64,000 nucleotides of DNA, taken from assembly GCA_021397845.1 (NCBI GenBank), contig CM038052.1, positions 141,179,854 to 141,243,853 on the forward strand, read 5' to 3'. This document shows, piece after piece, positions 1-12,800 of the stretch. The stretch comes from Areca catechu. Lineage: Eukaryota; Streptophyta; Magnoliopsida; Arecales; Arecaceae. The translations under genes and the position numbers were made by a program. Within the stretch, counting starts at the first letter, position 1, and the number at the start of each line of letters is the position of its first letter. The notes beneath the pieces were generated by a model, which was given only the letters and a program-made list of their open reading frames with translations, was not told the origin of the DNA and searched no databases.

Positions 1-716
1 TTCACTATCCTATCCATGGTCTTCGCATTTTTGACTCGTCCACCAATCCCTCTATTCCAAGCTGACAGAGCAGGACATGCACAAATCTCAAAGTAGAACT
101 GGCACGGATCTCAAAGCTACTTGACTTAGGATTAAAAAATAAAATAAAATTTCCATGTATATCCTCTTTGATTTCTAGGTCTTGTAAGCCTATAAAAGGG
201 CATCATCTTCTTGTAATAAATCAGTTGAAAAAATGAATTTTTGAGAGTTCTTCCACTTGTGTGTGGGTCTGGGCTGAGGCCCGTTGCCTTCGTCCTTCGG
301 GATGTCGAGGGGTGTGAGGCCCCAACTTGCCTTCATCCTTCGGGACGTCGAGGGGTATGAAACCCCAGGTATCTCCATTCTCCCTCCCACCTTCGTGTCT
401 TCTCCTCGTGGCCTTGAGATCCATCCTAGCACCTCCAAGTATCGAGGATGGTGTAATGCCTTAGAGGTGGATGGTCTCTTCGTTAGGGTGAGTCATGAGG
501 TCCATGAGTTCCAATTCCCAGTCTCCCATTCCCGTCCTTTCTTCACCACCTCTACCAAGAAAAGTGAAAAACAAAAGAGGTCAGCCATTTTAGGATTTAG
601 TTTCTGAGTCGTCCTAGTCCCGGGAGGCTTCTTAGCCCTCCCACGATCCTTAGGTTGTTTAGGTCTTTCCCCTCTTTCACAATAACCATGGGTTCTTCGT
701 TATCCATCCCACATCA
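1..716 (+). repeat. LTR fragment, forward, chromovirus-like (5' end cut by window)
   Basis: No coding capacity is credible. A TATA-like motif at 191-200 is followed by an AATAAA-containing stretch near 215 and by two copies of a GC-rich repeat (about 284-380) that I also see in the LTRs of C and K. The part around 420-520 resembles, in inverted orientation, the LTR at 26826-27420. I place the end at the CA of CCCACATCA (716), because the sequence then changes to GC-rich DNA. No primer-binding site follows, so this may be a solo LTR whose left half lies outside the window. The family is uncertain. Confidence 0.5.
191..200 (+). promoter_or_regulatory. TATA-like box of the forward LTR fragment
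   Basis: The sequence is TATAAAAGGG, placed about 90 bases upstream of the GC-rich repeat that marks the R/U5 region in the related LTRs. The call rests on position and motif only. Confidence 0.45.
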
Positions 717-1093
717 CCTTATGTGAAGTCAGCAGCAAGGGGGGAATTGCATTCACGTTTGTGCAATCCCTCCCCTTCTTCATGGACCAATGATGGGAAA
801 TCGATGGCTGGCATTGAGGTCATCACGGCTGGTGGAGGGCACGGATAGCTGATGGGAAGCAGGGAGGAGATCCAGTGGAGGTGATACGGTAGTGGGTGGC
901 TCCGGGTGGGGCTTTGGTGGGGAAGACTAGTAGGGCAGTGTCGATTGCTACCGCGAAGGTAGGGGAGACCGGCAGGGCGGGGCTTTTGGGAGGAAACAAA
1001 GATGACATCAGGCTTCACGGGAGGTAGAGAGGAGGGGGGCTCGGCATGGGAGAAGTGGCTCAATCTGGGCACCATGGCTGTCAGTGAGGGCCG
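717..1093 (-). other. GC-rich internal remnant, probably of element P
   Basis: This GC-rich stretch is rich in Pro and Ser codons on the minus strand, with a 130-codon open frame from 1111 to 719. It matches the composition of 3515-3605 and 26029-26806, the other pieces left when the S, D and A insertions are removed. I read it as the 5' internal region of P. No domain is recognised, and a real protein is possible but unsupported. Confidence 0.35.
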
Positions 1094-3514
1094 TGTTAGG
1101 ATCCGGTGCAACGCAGCGAAAGGATAATTTCAAAATATAGAAATTAATATGCACCAAAACCCTAAACCAGGAACTCCTTAATAAGACTAAAATGTATGAA
1201 GACTAACATTCTTATGCAAATTAGAATTAGAGTACTAACCTATAACCGCTAATTCCAATTTGATGAAGATTTAATCTTGAAGATGAACGGGCTATTTGAG
1301 TTCACCAGGCGTCTGGTGTCCGCCCTCCGATGGTGATCCACACAAAGCAATGACGAAGATCCTAACTCCTTGTTCCAATGGTTCCTTCAATTGAATTCTT
1401 CTTCCAGGAATTCAATACTTGGATTATGGCTAGAAATCTTCCACTCAAAGGTGTGTCTTCTTCCTTCTTACCCCTTCTCCACCTTCTACCAAGACTTAGA
1501 ACCTTTAGGACACCTTTGTCTTGAAAGTAAGACCTTGTCCTAAGAAGATTAATGCTTGTCTTTAATTGGTGGTGAAATTAAGACAAAGATGTCTTAATGT
1601 AAGGAAGAAAAGAATTGGATCAGAACTCTTCTTTTCCTTTACCGTCGGAGACTTTCTCTCTTAACCTTGTTTAGTAGTAAAGTTTTGACAGAGTTTTACT
1701 CTGTAAAGGAAACAATGCAAAAAACAAAAAGGGGAGAAAGAGTCTTCAGGAGAGGAAGAAAGAAAAAAAATCACATCACGAAGTTTTGATTCCCACCCCC
1801 TTTTTATAGTTTTCGGAGAGGCGCCCTCACAACTCTCCGATAACAATTTTCTAATGCCCTTTCCTTCTTCTCATGGCCTTCTAGATTAATTCTCACGGCC
1901 TTCGAGATCAATCCTCATAGCTTTTCTCAAAGGAAGAAGTCACGACGATTGGGAGAAAGAAGTCGCAAAACTTGAATCTCCGAAGAGATCTGATTTCGCG
2001 CTCCCGGGAAGAAACTGTGCTTTCTTTCTTTCTTAAAACCTCTCCACCCATTAGATTATCATCCAAGGGTGGACAAATGAGGTGCTAATATTAAGACAGA
2101 AGGCCGCCCCATCTTAATTCATCAGAGGATTAAGTGGGCACGTGCCAAGAGTCCATGCGCCCATGGACTCCTCCAAATGGCGCGGCAAGAGTCCATAAGC
2201 GCATGGACTCTTGGTGTTTTTGGCGTGCAAGGGAAAGGGGGCGGGTGGGGAAGTAGCCTAGCTAATGGGTTAGCCAATTAGGTTAGCCATAATCCCTAAA
2301 TTCTCAATTAAGGTCTAATTAGATCCAATTAGAACCCAAATCGAGTCAATTCAGAACCCTAATTCGATTACGATTCGAATAGGAGTTAGGATTTGCAACA
2401 CTTGCTAGAGTGTCTTCATGCAAATGACTTTTGATCAATTCTTTTAAGTGTGTGACCCATTGGGTTCCACATCTAGCCGGCAGTGGGTTCGAATACAAGT
2501 TGACCTAATTTGATTAGAACTCTTTCTAATCGATTTAGGTCAAATCGGGCTTACCCGATTTTGATCAATTAGGACTCTTCCTAATAAGTGATCATTCAAA
2601 TCAACCCACAAGACAAGATTGATGTCTAGCAATGTGTCATGTCTACTCGGAAGATATGGAAATTCTGGTGAAATAATAAAAATTACCCTTTAGTAGAAAG
2701 TTACCGTATAATTAAATCCTTCGATCAGCCTGCACCCAAAATATAATTATGGATAAGGATATATGTCAAATCCAATATTATATTTGTTTCTAGCTCAATC
2801 TTATATTGATGATTCGATTATCTTGATATTAGAAACCATCTCTAATATCTTTACTTTGATCAAAGATTCCCTGAATCATCATCCGATTGATAACTAGCTA
2901 GATGCAATCTCCTCTTACTAAGAGTGATCGATTCCTTGTTGACCTACTCATTACCTTCATATCCAATTCACCATTCCCAGCATCAATCCTGTGCATGGCT
3001 CAGTGTCATGATTAGGATTGAACCAAAGCATGGGTTCATGTACATAAGGTACTTATGGCAGTCTCAGGTCAAAGGATTACTTGTACCACTCCCACTATGA
3101 GAACCTTCTATTGACATGTAGCTAAGACTCCATAAGATGTTCTCAAGTTGGATCATATCAGTGAACTCATTCTCTAATAAGCACACACATCCTAGTATTA
3201 GTGTCATACACAAGTGACTGTGAGAGCAGTCACCCTATTCAGTATACATAGGATGTGCTAGTCTTACCAGAAAAATCCTGATCCCCTACTCAAGGTTCTT
3301 TTGACTAGGAATATTTTAGATTAAGGTTTTATGACTTTAGGTCTCATTGATATGATCTCATCATAACCCTAAAATCATAGCCCTAATCTATGAGGTTCAT
3401 CATATAATAATAATCACAGCGTATGATAAAAAATAATGCCTTTATTAGAATACTGTCAATTACAATGCTTTGGGAGATACAACATAGATTGGCTTGTAGG
3501 GCATATCCCTTTCA
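1094..3514 (-). repeat. Solo LTR S, long Copia-type
   Basis: A single 2421-bp TG...CA unit is flanked by a perfect 5-bp duplication GGCCG (1089-1093 and 3515-3519). On the minus strand it begins TGAAAGGGATATGCCC and ends GGATCCTAACA, a form I associate with long-LTR Copia lineages of monocots (from memory, not searched). No primer site, polypurine tract or coding region accompanies it, so it is what remains after recombination between two LTRs. The orientation is inferred from the start motif. Confidence 0.75.
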
Positions 3515-3605
3515 GGCCGGTGATCAGATCCGGATGGGAGGTCCTCGGACAGCGATGAGGATGCTGATGAGTGATGAGACGGAATGTGAGATCTGAGAAC
3601 CGGAA
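3515..3605 (-). other. Short remnant of element P between S and D
   Basis: These 91 bases start with the second copy of the S target duplication and end with CGGAA, the left target duplication of composite D. The composition matches 717-1093 and 26029-26806. No feature of its own was found. Confidence 0.4.
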
Positions 3606-4964
3606 TGATGGGGGACAAGTATCGAATGATGCATTTCTTGGAATTAGAGGGACTAAACGAAAGTGAAACAGATAAACATGCAGCTATGCTATGTAAAAGG
3701 AACAGGATTACATGAAAGGAACATAATGAAATAAACTAGATTAGAAAAGACTCTATCAAAATAACTAAAAAAGGGATCTTTGTGGTTAGGAAACCACACA
3801 GATTAGGGTTAACGTACTCACTATTTCAGATCTGAAGGAAGATTAAGATGGTTATCCGGTGTTAATATTCTGAAATAAGGAAAAGGACACTCAAGAAGAA
3901 GTACTAAATGACTAAGAGATTACTCTAGGTTTCAAGGCACTCCGTATTTGAATCTTTGGCATAGTAGACCTTCATCTTGGAAACCATGAGACCCGAGGAT
4001 CCTACACAAATAGATGGAAACATTAAATGGTTAAGAAGGAAGGTTGGAGGAATGGAAGTGGAGAATTAGGAATAGAAGAAGAGATTTAGGCTTGGAATGA
4101 AGTAGATCCAATTTGGTGCCCATAGCTTGAATCTGCTTTGCTTGTTGGCATGGGGAACTCCAATGTAGATGATCTCCTTTGGAAGGTGGGATGGACGAAC
4201 TTGGAGAAGCTTGAAGAGGGTTCTTCAAGGGTGGCCGAATGGGATTGGAAGAGGGATTAGTGGCTTGTTTGGTTAAGTATCCTAGGTCTCACACCTACCA
4301 TTTCTCAAGGGTCTTTGGCTAGCAAAGGAAGAAAGCTTTCTTAGAAAAAAATTTCATTTCATTCATCATCCCCATTACAAGAGAACTTAGGAGCTTTTAT
4401 AGACTTTAAGCTTCCTTTCAAAATTCAAACTACACCTCTTTTCATGGAGAAAATCAAGGGGCATCCCATGAAGAGAGGAGGGCCCTTTCAAATTTGAAAT
4501 TCCTACTTACAAGGGAGAAAATCAAGTACATCCCAAAGAAGGTGGAATTGCTCTTGCATGGTGGCGTCCCAAGAAGAGTGGAGCTTCATTTGAGTTTTTT
4601 CTTGGGTGGGGATCCATGGTTGACTTGCTTGGTGATGTGGCATGTTCTCTCCTCCAAGTGGCATGACTTGTCTTCCAAGGTGGCATGGTTCAATGATGAT
4701 GTGGTACTCTAAGTAGTTGGTGAAGCTAGTTGCACTTAATATGGCTTAATTGAAACCCAGCTTCAAGTAGATTTTGAACCCAACTTAATACAAAGCCTAA
4801 TTGAACTTTAATTGGACCCAAATTAAAATAAAACAGAACTCAATTATTCAAATAAAATAAATACAGGACTCAAAGACTTATTACCGGTCTTAAATTCCTA
4901 GTCTTCTAACCATAAAAAGTGTGGCATTAGTTAAAGCCTTTTCCTGAGCCTGGTGCCCGCAACA
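3606..4964 (-). repeat. LTR 1 of composite D (3' LTR of D1)
   Basis: In element sense it starts TGTTGCGGGCACCAGG, where the other two copies have TGGTGCGGGCAC, and ends in ...CCCCCATCA. A TATA-like box (CTATAAAAG on minus) lies at about 4395-4404. A 65-codon frame at 4031-4228 recurs at the same place in all three LTRs. I regard it as LTR sequence, not a gene. Confidence 0.85.
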
Positions 4965-5530
4965 ATTCTTCCCGGGTGGGAGGAACTCGATCCTGTCGAG
5001 TAAGGATCGGTTTGACTGTAGTATTTTTCTAATATGTCTGGGTCAATTTATTGTAGATCCTCTCGGGTAATTCATGAGTCTTCAAATTTTGGTCAACCGT
5101 GCCAATGAACCAGATAACGCTGATAACCCTTATTTCTAGTAGTAATCACTTGGTCATCTGAGATACGATCAATCTTGTCTCTTCGGTCTAGTGGAATTAC
5201 TAGCGGACACTCAGGTAGGGTTTCTCTCTCAAAGGCAAAGTGAGGTCCAAAAGGCTCACTAGGAATTAATGCCGGTTATTTAAATTCTTTCAGATCAGAA
5301 ATATTAAAAGTGGAGCTAATGCCATAATCAGGTGGTAACTCTAACACATATGCATTAGATCCTATTTTTTTAATTATTTTGAAAGGTCCAGCTCTCCGGG
5401 CATGCAATTTCTTCATAGTTCCTGGTAGAAACTTTTCAGGTCTAAGTTTTATCATGACTAAGTTCCCTTCATTAAATTCTTTTATCCGTTTACGTGAATC
5501 AGCCACATGCTTATAAACTTCATTACTCAT
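4965..5530 (-). pseudogene. D1 integrase C-terminus and chromodomain remnant
   Basis: The open part (5276-5530) encodes the integrase tail with the GPF module (AGPFKIIKKIGSNAYVLELP), which joins the catalytic core to the chromodomain. Downstream bases (4965-5275) still align with the chromodomain end of element A but are not open. The final bases hold the conserved short palindrome (GAGTTCC...GTCGAG region) and the short polypurine tract beside the LTR. The catalytic core is absent because of the deletion at 5546-5553. Confidence 0.75.
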
Positions 5531-5545
5531 TTAAATTTTCTTACT

Positions 5546-5553
5546 AATTTCCT
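5546..5553. other. Deletion junction in D1 at 8-bp microhomology AATTTCCT
   Basis: D2 has AATTTCCT at 10448-10455 (integrase) and again at 12786-12793 (near the protease/RT linker). D1 has the motif once, with left-side sequence matching the first copy and right-side sequence matching the second. This implies loss of 2338 bp covering RT, RNase H and most of integrase. Confidence 0.85.
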
Positions 5554-7372
5554 TTTCAATGATCAAATTGACTCCAATTTTCTATTTCTTTAGGTGGCTT
5601 GATCCTCTCTTAACAGTATCCTTAGGTGGTGTTGGGTTGATCACAAACTTCTTTCCTAGGTGCATGAATGAGCAGGAATTTGATCGACCGTATAGGGTTG
5701 CGTCAGGGTCAAATAACCAGGGTCGACCTAGGATGATACTGCTCACTCCTATTGGTAAGACATCACACCACACTTTCTCCTGATAGGACTGTAATTGGAT
5801 TTGGACTAGGCACCTATGTTTGATGGGAATTGAAGTGGAGTCTATCCATGAATCCTTATAGGGATTTGGATGGGGAACTATGGACAAGCCTAAAGTTTTG
5901 ACAGCACTAGTAAATATGGCATTTACACAACTCCTACTATCTATGATTATTTCACATACCTTATCCCCTAACTTGACAAATGTTTATAGGATGTTAGTCC
6001 TACGTCAATCCTCCTGTATTACAGAGTGGGTAATGATAAGTCTAACTACTCCCAACAGATCAGGCTCTATTTGTTCCTCGTCACCTTCATACTCTTCAGC
6101 CAAATTGTCCTCAGCCTGATATACTTCCTCAACATTATCACCTAGGGGTTCTTTGGGTTGAGACTCACTTTCTTCTAATTCTCCTATGTGTAAGGCCCTA
6201 GTTGGACAATTGCTAGCGTAATGACCTAACTTATGACATCTGTAGCAAGCAACATTAGGGTTTGGAGTCTTCTAAACATCTGGTGCTTTACCGCTATCAT
6301 CTCTATGGGTCAGAGGGGTGCTAGGGTTGGGTCGGCTAGGTCACATCTGATTCGATCCTGGCTGCTGACTAGGTGCACTAGTTCTAGGGGGTTCGGGTCT
6401 ACGATAAAACGGTCCCCAATGAAATCTCTCGGTATCTCGTGCTACCTGGTAAGCTAGCTCTAAGTCATGGACTTCTCTCAAAAATAATTCTTTCTAGATC
6501 TCTTCTCTCAATACTACCTTAAACCTAGACAAAGTAACTGACTCGGACTCATCTACATTGCATCTCATCACAAATTTGTCAAACTTTGCAATGTATTCAG
6601 CTACACTCTTAGTTCCCTGGGTCAATCTCTACCACTGGTCTAGAAGTCTCTGGTGGTAGGACATAGGAAGGTGTTTCTCTCGAAGCCTAAGTTTCATTGC
6701 CCTCCAGGTTACTATGGGAACATCACCCCTTTGTCTAATGAACCTCTCGATGTTTCCCTAGTAAAGCCTAGCCTAACAAATTAACCTAAGCTTTGTGAAC
6801 TTGCATTTTCTCTCCTCCGTCATGTCATACCAATCAAAGTACTGATCCATCTCTCCCTCCCAATCTACGTAAACCTTAGGATCCAGATTTCCATCAAATA
6901 TTGGTGCTTTCAACCTAATACTCCTAAGGGTTCGCTTGTCATGGTATGCCTGATCCTGATTATGTCTCCTAGGGTTTGGCTCATAGACTGGATCATGGTG
7001 TGCTATCCTAGGGTTCGGGTCATGGACTCAGCAAAGATTGGGTCTCCTAAGATTTGGCTCGAAGAAGTGGTCTTGATGAAGAGCCCTTCTTGGGTTGTTG
7101 GGTGTCTCAAACTCAGATTCAGGCTCTAACTCATTCTAGACTTCATGATTTCTTCCAGGGGTACGAGCTTCTAATCAATCAAGTCTAGTAGTGATATGGG
7201 TTATCTGATCAATCAAGTTTTGATTGGTCTGGGCTAATTGATCAGTTAAGTTTTGGTTCAGCCTGGTCATTTGGTCATTCAAAGATTTCATCAGACTCTC
7301 AAAGTTTTGTTCCATGGTTATACTAGATTGGGCTTGGGTTTGCTGATAAGGTGCTCCTGATCTAGTTGCCAT
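5554..7372 (-). pseudogene. D1 gag-protease remnant
   Basis: In element order: a gag start (MATRSGAPYQQ at about 7372) with a Gln/Asn-rich coiled segment open to 7175; a broken capsid region; a CCHC zinc knuckle near 6185-6260 that keeps all four ligands (CYRCHKLGHYASNC); an acidic gag tail; and a protease/linker block (5582-5887) with the ILGRPWLFD motif. Several in-frame stops break it. It is colinear with D2 up to the deletion junction and cannot make a full polyprotein. Confidence 0.75.
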
Positions 7373-8490
7373 GCACACGGACTCAACTCGGACTAGGGGT
7401 TTTGCTTGAACTAGAGAACAAATCAAATGTAAGGTCAAATTGACAATCCGGGTTATAGTAACTTGGCACTTGGCTAGGTAAGTGTAAGGTTAGTGGAGCT
7501 TCCTCTTTGCTTGCCTTAGACACAAATTAGAAATTGGCCAAGTAAGCGAACAAACCCACTTTCCTTCGGGCTCTTGTCCCTAAACCACTTGCCTAGACAC
7601 CAGATACAAACAGACACAAACAAGGAGTCAAAGTTGGCTTGACACTTGACTCGACCCAACCTTGTGGGTGTCCCTAGCTCGCTAGAGCAATTAAATGTCT
7701 AATCCGTTTTAATTAGGGTTGGGTTTGTTATGCAAGTTGTTAATTTTTGGGCTAGGGATAGGTGATGAAATCCTGACCCTATGTCAATTTGATGCCCTTA
7801 ACTTGTTTTATCATGAAATGGATGCAACAAGCATATGGATCCAAATCTTAGGTGCAGAAATCAGTGTGTTGCAGTTCTGATGTGGGATAAAAAAGTGATG
7901 TGTATCAATCTCATAAAAAATTTAAAAAATCACCAAACACTCCAAACTTGTGGGGGATATACCATATTAAAGGAGATTTAAATATAAAATCTATACTATG
8001 CTGAGCAGATACAAAAAGTTAGATAATGTAAAAAGAACATAACAGAATAGCAAAAATTTCAGCAGTAGTGATGGAGTGTGGGGATTTTCATTTTTTTTGT
8101 GATTTTTTTCCAAAGATAAGATTTTTCATGCTGATAACTAATGTAATATGGAGTAGGAAAAAAATTATTTCAATAAAAAATTAACTACTTTCATTTAGAC
8201 TTTTATGCAAATTACAGTCAGCATACTCAGAAATACAGCAAGTAGAATTTAAACAGACAAAGGTATTTGCATACCAAACTCCAACCTAATGATTCACGTC
8301 CAGACAGGGGCTCATTATTTTCATGGGTCGTGACAGTGTACTGGTGTACACTCGCTCAGGAGGCATGAATTTTAGATCTAGATTGGATTTTAAAAAAAAT
8401 ATCTAAGTAGCATGTATGAATGCTATGCATGCAGAAAATTTCAGCAACCTACCTAAATGCACAAATTAAAAATTAACCCTAACCTACCAT
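7373..8490 (-). other. D1 untranslated leader
   Basis: This lies between the primer site and the gag start. It is AT-rich with no frame worth naming. It matches the D2 leader (14617-15731) almost base for base and contains the same T-rich stretch near 8085-8110. Confidence 0.7.
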
Positions 8491-8502
8491 ACTCTGATAC
8501 CA
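8491..8502 (-). other. Primer-binding site of D1 (initiator tRNA-Met type)
   Basis: The plus-strand ACTCTGATACCA is the complement of TGGTATCAGAGT, one base from the TGGTATCAGAGC site seen in D2, A, B and H. It sits four bases from the shared LTR, as expected for the primer site of the left-hand unit. Confidence 0.85.
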
Positions 8503-8506
8503 AAAA

Positions 8507-9866
8507 TGATGGGGGATGAGTATCAAATGATGCATTTCTAGGAATTAGAGGGACTAAACGAAAATGAAACAGATAAACATGCAGCTATTCTATGTAAAAG
8601 GAGCAGGATTACATTAAAGGAACATAATGAAATAAACTAGACTAGAAAAGACTCTATCAAAATAACTAAAAAAGGGATCTTCGTGGTTAGGAAACCACAC
8701 AGATTAGGGTTAACTTACTCACTATTTCAGATCTGAAGGAAGATTAAGATGGTTATCTGGCGTTAATATTCTGAAATGAGGAAAAGGACACTCAAGAAGA
8801 AGTACTAAATGACTATGAGATTACTCTAGGTTTCAAGGTACTCCATATTTGAATCTTTAGCACAGTAGAACTTCATCTTGGAAACCATGAGACCCGGGGA
8901 TCCTGCACAAATAGATGGAAACATTAAATGGTTAAGAAGGAAGGTTAGAGGAATGGAAGTGTAGAATTAGGAATAGAAGAAGAGGTTTAGGCTTGGAATG
9001 AAGTAGATCCAATTTGGCACCCATATCTTGAATCTGCTTTACTTGTTGGCATGGGGAACTCCATTGTAGATGATCTCCTTTGGAAGGTGGGATGGACGAA
9101 TTTGTAGATGCTTGAAGAGGGTTCTTCAAGAGTGGCCGAATGGGATTGGAAGAAGGATTAGTGGCTTGTTTGGTTAAGTATCCTAGGTCTCACACCTACC
9201 TTCTCTTAAGGGTCTTTGGCTAGCAAAAGAAGAAAGCTTTCTTAGAAAAAAATTTCATTTCATTCATCATCCCCATTACAAGAGAACTTAGGAGCTTTTA
9301 TAGACTTTAAGCTTCCTTTCAAAATTCAAACTACACCTCTTTTCATGGAGAAAATCAAGGGGCGTCCCATGAAGAGAGGAGGGCCCTTTCAAATTTGAAA
9401 TTCCTACTTACAAGGAAGAAAATCAAGGGCATCCTAAAGAAGGTGGAATGGCTCTTGCAAGGTGGCGTCCGAAGAAGAGTGGAGCTTCATATGAATTTTT
9501 TCTTGGGTGGGAATCCATGGTTGACTTGTCTTGGTGATGTGGCATGTTCTCTCCTCCAAGTGGCATGACTTGTCTTCCAAGGTGGCATGGTTCAATGATG
9601 ATGTGGTGCTCCAAGTAGTTGGTGAAGCTGGTTGCACTTAATCTGGCTTAATTGAAACCCAGCTTCAAGTAGCTTTTGAACCCAACTTAATACAAAGCCT
9701 AATTGAACTCTAATTGGACCCAAATTAAAATAAAACAGAACTCAATTATTCAAATAAAATAAATACATGACTCAAAGACTTATTACCGGACTTAAATTCC
9801 TAGTCTTCTAACCATAAAGAGCTTGGCATTAGTTGAAGCCTCTTCCTGAGCCTAGTGCCCGCACCA
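8507..9866 (-). repeat. LTR 2 of composite D (shared middle LTR)
   Basis: At 1360 bp, it serves as 5' LTR for D1 (primer site at 8491-8502) and as 3' LTR for D2 (polypurine side at 9867). No target duplication is seen at its edges, which argues against two independent neighbouring insertions. Confidence 0.85.
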
Positions 9867-12800
9867 ATTCTCCCCGGGTGGAAGGAACTCGACCCTATCA
9901 AGTAAGGATCAATTTGACTGTAGTATTTTTCTAATATGTCTGGGTCAATTTGTTGTAGATCCTCTCGGGTAATCTAGGAGTCTTCAGATTCTAGTCGACC
10001 GTGCCAACGAACCAGATAACACTGATAACCTTTATTTCTAGTAGTAATCACTTGGTCATCTAACATACGTTCAATCTTGTCTCTTCGGTCTAGTGGAATT
10101 GCTGGTGGACACTTAGGTAGGGTTTCGCTCTCAAAGGCAGGGTGAGGTCCAAAAGGCTCACTAGGAATTAATGCCGGTTATTTAACTTCTTTCAGATCAG
10201 AAATATTAAAAGTGGAGCTAATGCCATAATCAGGTGGTAACGCTAACACATATGCATTAGATCTTATTTTCTTAATTATTTTGAAAGGTCTAGCTCCCCG
10301 AGCATGCAATTTCTTCATAGTTCCTGGTGGAAACCTTTCATGTCTAAGTTTTATCAAGACTGAATCCCCTTCATTAAATTCTTTTATCCATTTACATGAA
10401 TCAGCCACATGCTTATAAACTTCATTACTCATTTGAATTTTCTTACTAATTTCCTGATGTAATTCTTTAAAATTCTGTGCATATGACTCGGCAGACTCAG
10501 ATACACGTGAGTGTGTGGGTAATGGGATAAGGTCGATAGGTCTCCTAGGTCTGTAACCATGGACAATTTCAAAGAGATTTTTACCGATAGACCTATTGAC
10601 CGAGCTATTGTATGCAAACTCAGCACGAGATAGAAGTAAATCCCAATTTCCCAAACTCTCTCCAACAAGGTACCTTAATAAGTTCCCTAGACTTCTATTT
10701 ACAACTTCAGTTTGTCCATCAGTCTAAGGGTGGTAAGCAGTTAAGAATTTCAGTTTTGTTCCTAATAGGTGCCAAAGGGTTTTCCAAAAATAGCTTGTGA
10801 ATTGGACATCCCTATCAGAAATAATGGTCTTAGGCAACCCATGTAACTTGACTACTTGATCGAGAAAAAGCTTGGCTACCCTGGAGGCATCAAAGGTTTG
10901 GGAGGAGGGTATAAAATGGGCCATTTTCGAAAACCGGTCGACCACTACAAAGATATAATCATGTTTTCTAAGGGTCTTGGGCAGTCCTAAAATGAAGTCC
11001 ATGCTAAGATCCTGCCATGGACAATCTGGAACAGGTAAAGGAGTGTATAACCCAGTGTTTTGTCTTTGCTGTTTGGCAACTGCACATGTCCTACATCAGG
11101 CAACAACATTGGCTACCTATCTCTTAAGGCCTCGCCAGTAAAATTTCTCCTTAATTATCAATATGGTCTTGTTTCTTCCAAAATGGCCAGCCAAACATCC
11201 AGCATGGGTTTCCCAAATTAAAAAATCTCTCAGGGAAGTCTTTGGGACACAAAGCTTGTTTTCCTTAAATAGATAACCATTTAAAAGGGTGTACTCACTA
11301 TGGTCACTAGATGGTCCCAATTTCAAGGTTTGGTAAACTTCACTAAAGTCTGGACAATTATCATACTCATCCGTAAGTCTTTCAAATCCAATGACCTCAG
11401 TCCTAATCGAGTTCAGAAGTAGGGCTCTATGGCTTAATGCATCGGCTTCCTTATTCTCAGTTCTGGCATGGTGTTTCAAGACAAATGTGTAGGCCTGGAT
11501 GTATTCTACCCACTTAGCATGCCTAGGATTCAGCTTCTTCTGGGAACTAAGGAATCTAAGGGCCTCGTGATCGGAAAATAAGACAAATTCATGCGGTAGT
11601 AGATAGTGCCTCCTATACCTTAAAGCTTGCACTACCGCATAGAGCTCCTTATCATAGGTGGAATACCTAAGCTTAGCATCATTTAACTTTTTACTAAAGA
11701 AAGCTATGGGATGGCTCTCCTGGCTTAAAACTCCACCTATTCCTACTCCAGATGCATCACAAGTGACCTCAAAAATCTTGGAAAAATCAGGCAATCTTAA
11801 GATAGGTGCTTGTGTCATTTTCTTCTTAACGTCTAGGAAGGCCCTATCAGCAACTTTGGTCCATTCAAATTGGCCTTTCCTAATGCAATTTGTGATTGGC
11901 GCAATTATGGTACTAAACCCTCGAATGAATCTTCTATAAAAAGTAGCTAGGCCATGAAAACTTCGTACTTCATGAACACTTTTTGGCATAGGCCATTCTA
12001 TAATTGATTTAATCTTTTCGGGGTCAGCAGAAACTCCGTCAGGTGTGACAACAAAACCTAGGAGAATGACTCTATGGGTAAAAAATCACATTTCTTGAGG
12101 TTTGTAAAGAGATTATTTTCCCTAATAGCTAAATAGACTTGACTCAAATGGTCCAAATGATCCTTCTTGGTCCTGCTATATATAAGAATGTCGTCGAAGT
12201 AAACTATGACAAACTTTCTTATAAATAACTGTAGGACTTGATTCATAATCCGCATAAAGGTACTAGGAGCATTGGACAGTCCGAATGGCATTACTACCCA
12301 CTCAAAAAGACCCTCCTTAGTCTTGAGTGCAGTTTTTCACTCATCCCCAGGTCTAATCCTAACCTGATGAAAGCCACTCTTAAGGTCAATCTTTGAGAAT
12401 ATTGTTGCTCCGGACATCATATCTAACATGTCATCCAAATGGGGTATAGGAAACCTATATTTTGTTGTGATCTTATTAATGGCACGACTATCAATGCACA
12501 TCCTCCAAGTGCCATCTTTCTTAAGGGTCAGTAATGCGGGTACTGCGCGGGGACTTAAACTCTCTCTAATAAATCCTTTCCTAAGGAGATACCCTACTTG
12601 TCTTTGTAACTCTAAATGTTTGGTAGGATTCATCCTATAGTGTGGAAGGTTGGGTAAGGTAGCTCCTTGGACTAAGTCAATGGCATGTTGGATGTCCCTG
12701 AGTGGTGGAAGCTGGTCAGGTAGGTCATCTGGAAATACATCCTTAAAGTCATCCAAACATGTGTACCCTCAGTGAGTTCTTTCTCAATTTCCTTTTCAGT

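Noticed and set aside
4031..4228. 65-codon frame (MKNPLQAS...) repeated at 8932-9129 and 16172-16369
   Set aside because: It lies in the same place in three related LTRs, so recurrence follows from LTR homology. Short, low-complexity and without a recognisable domain.
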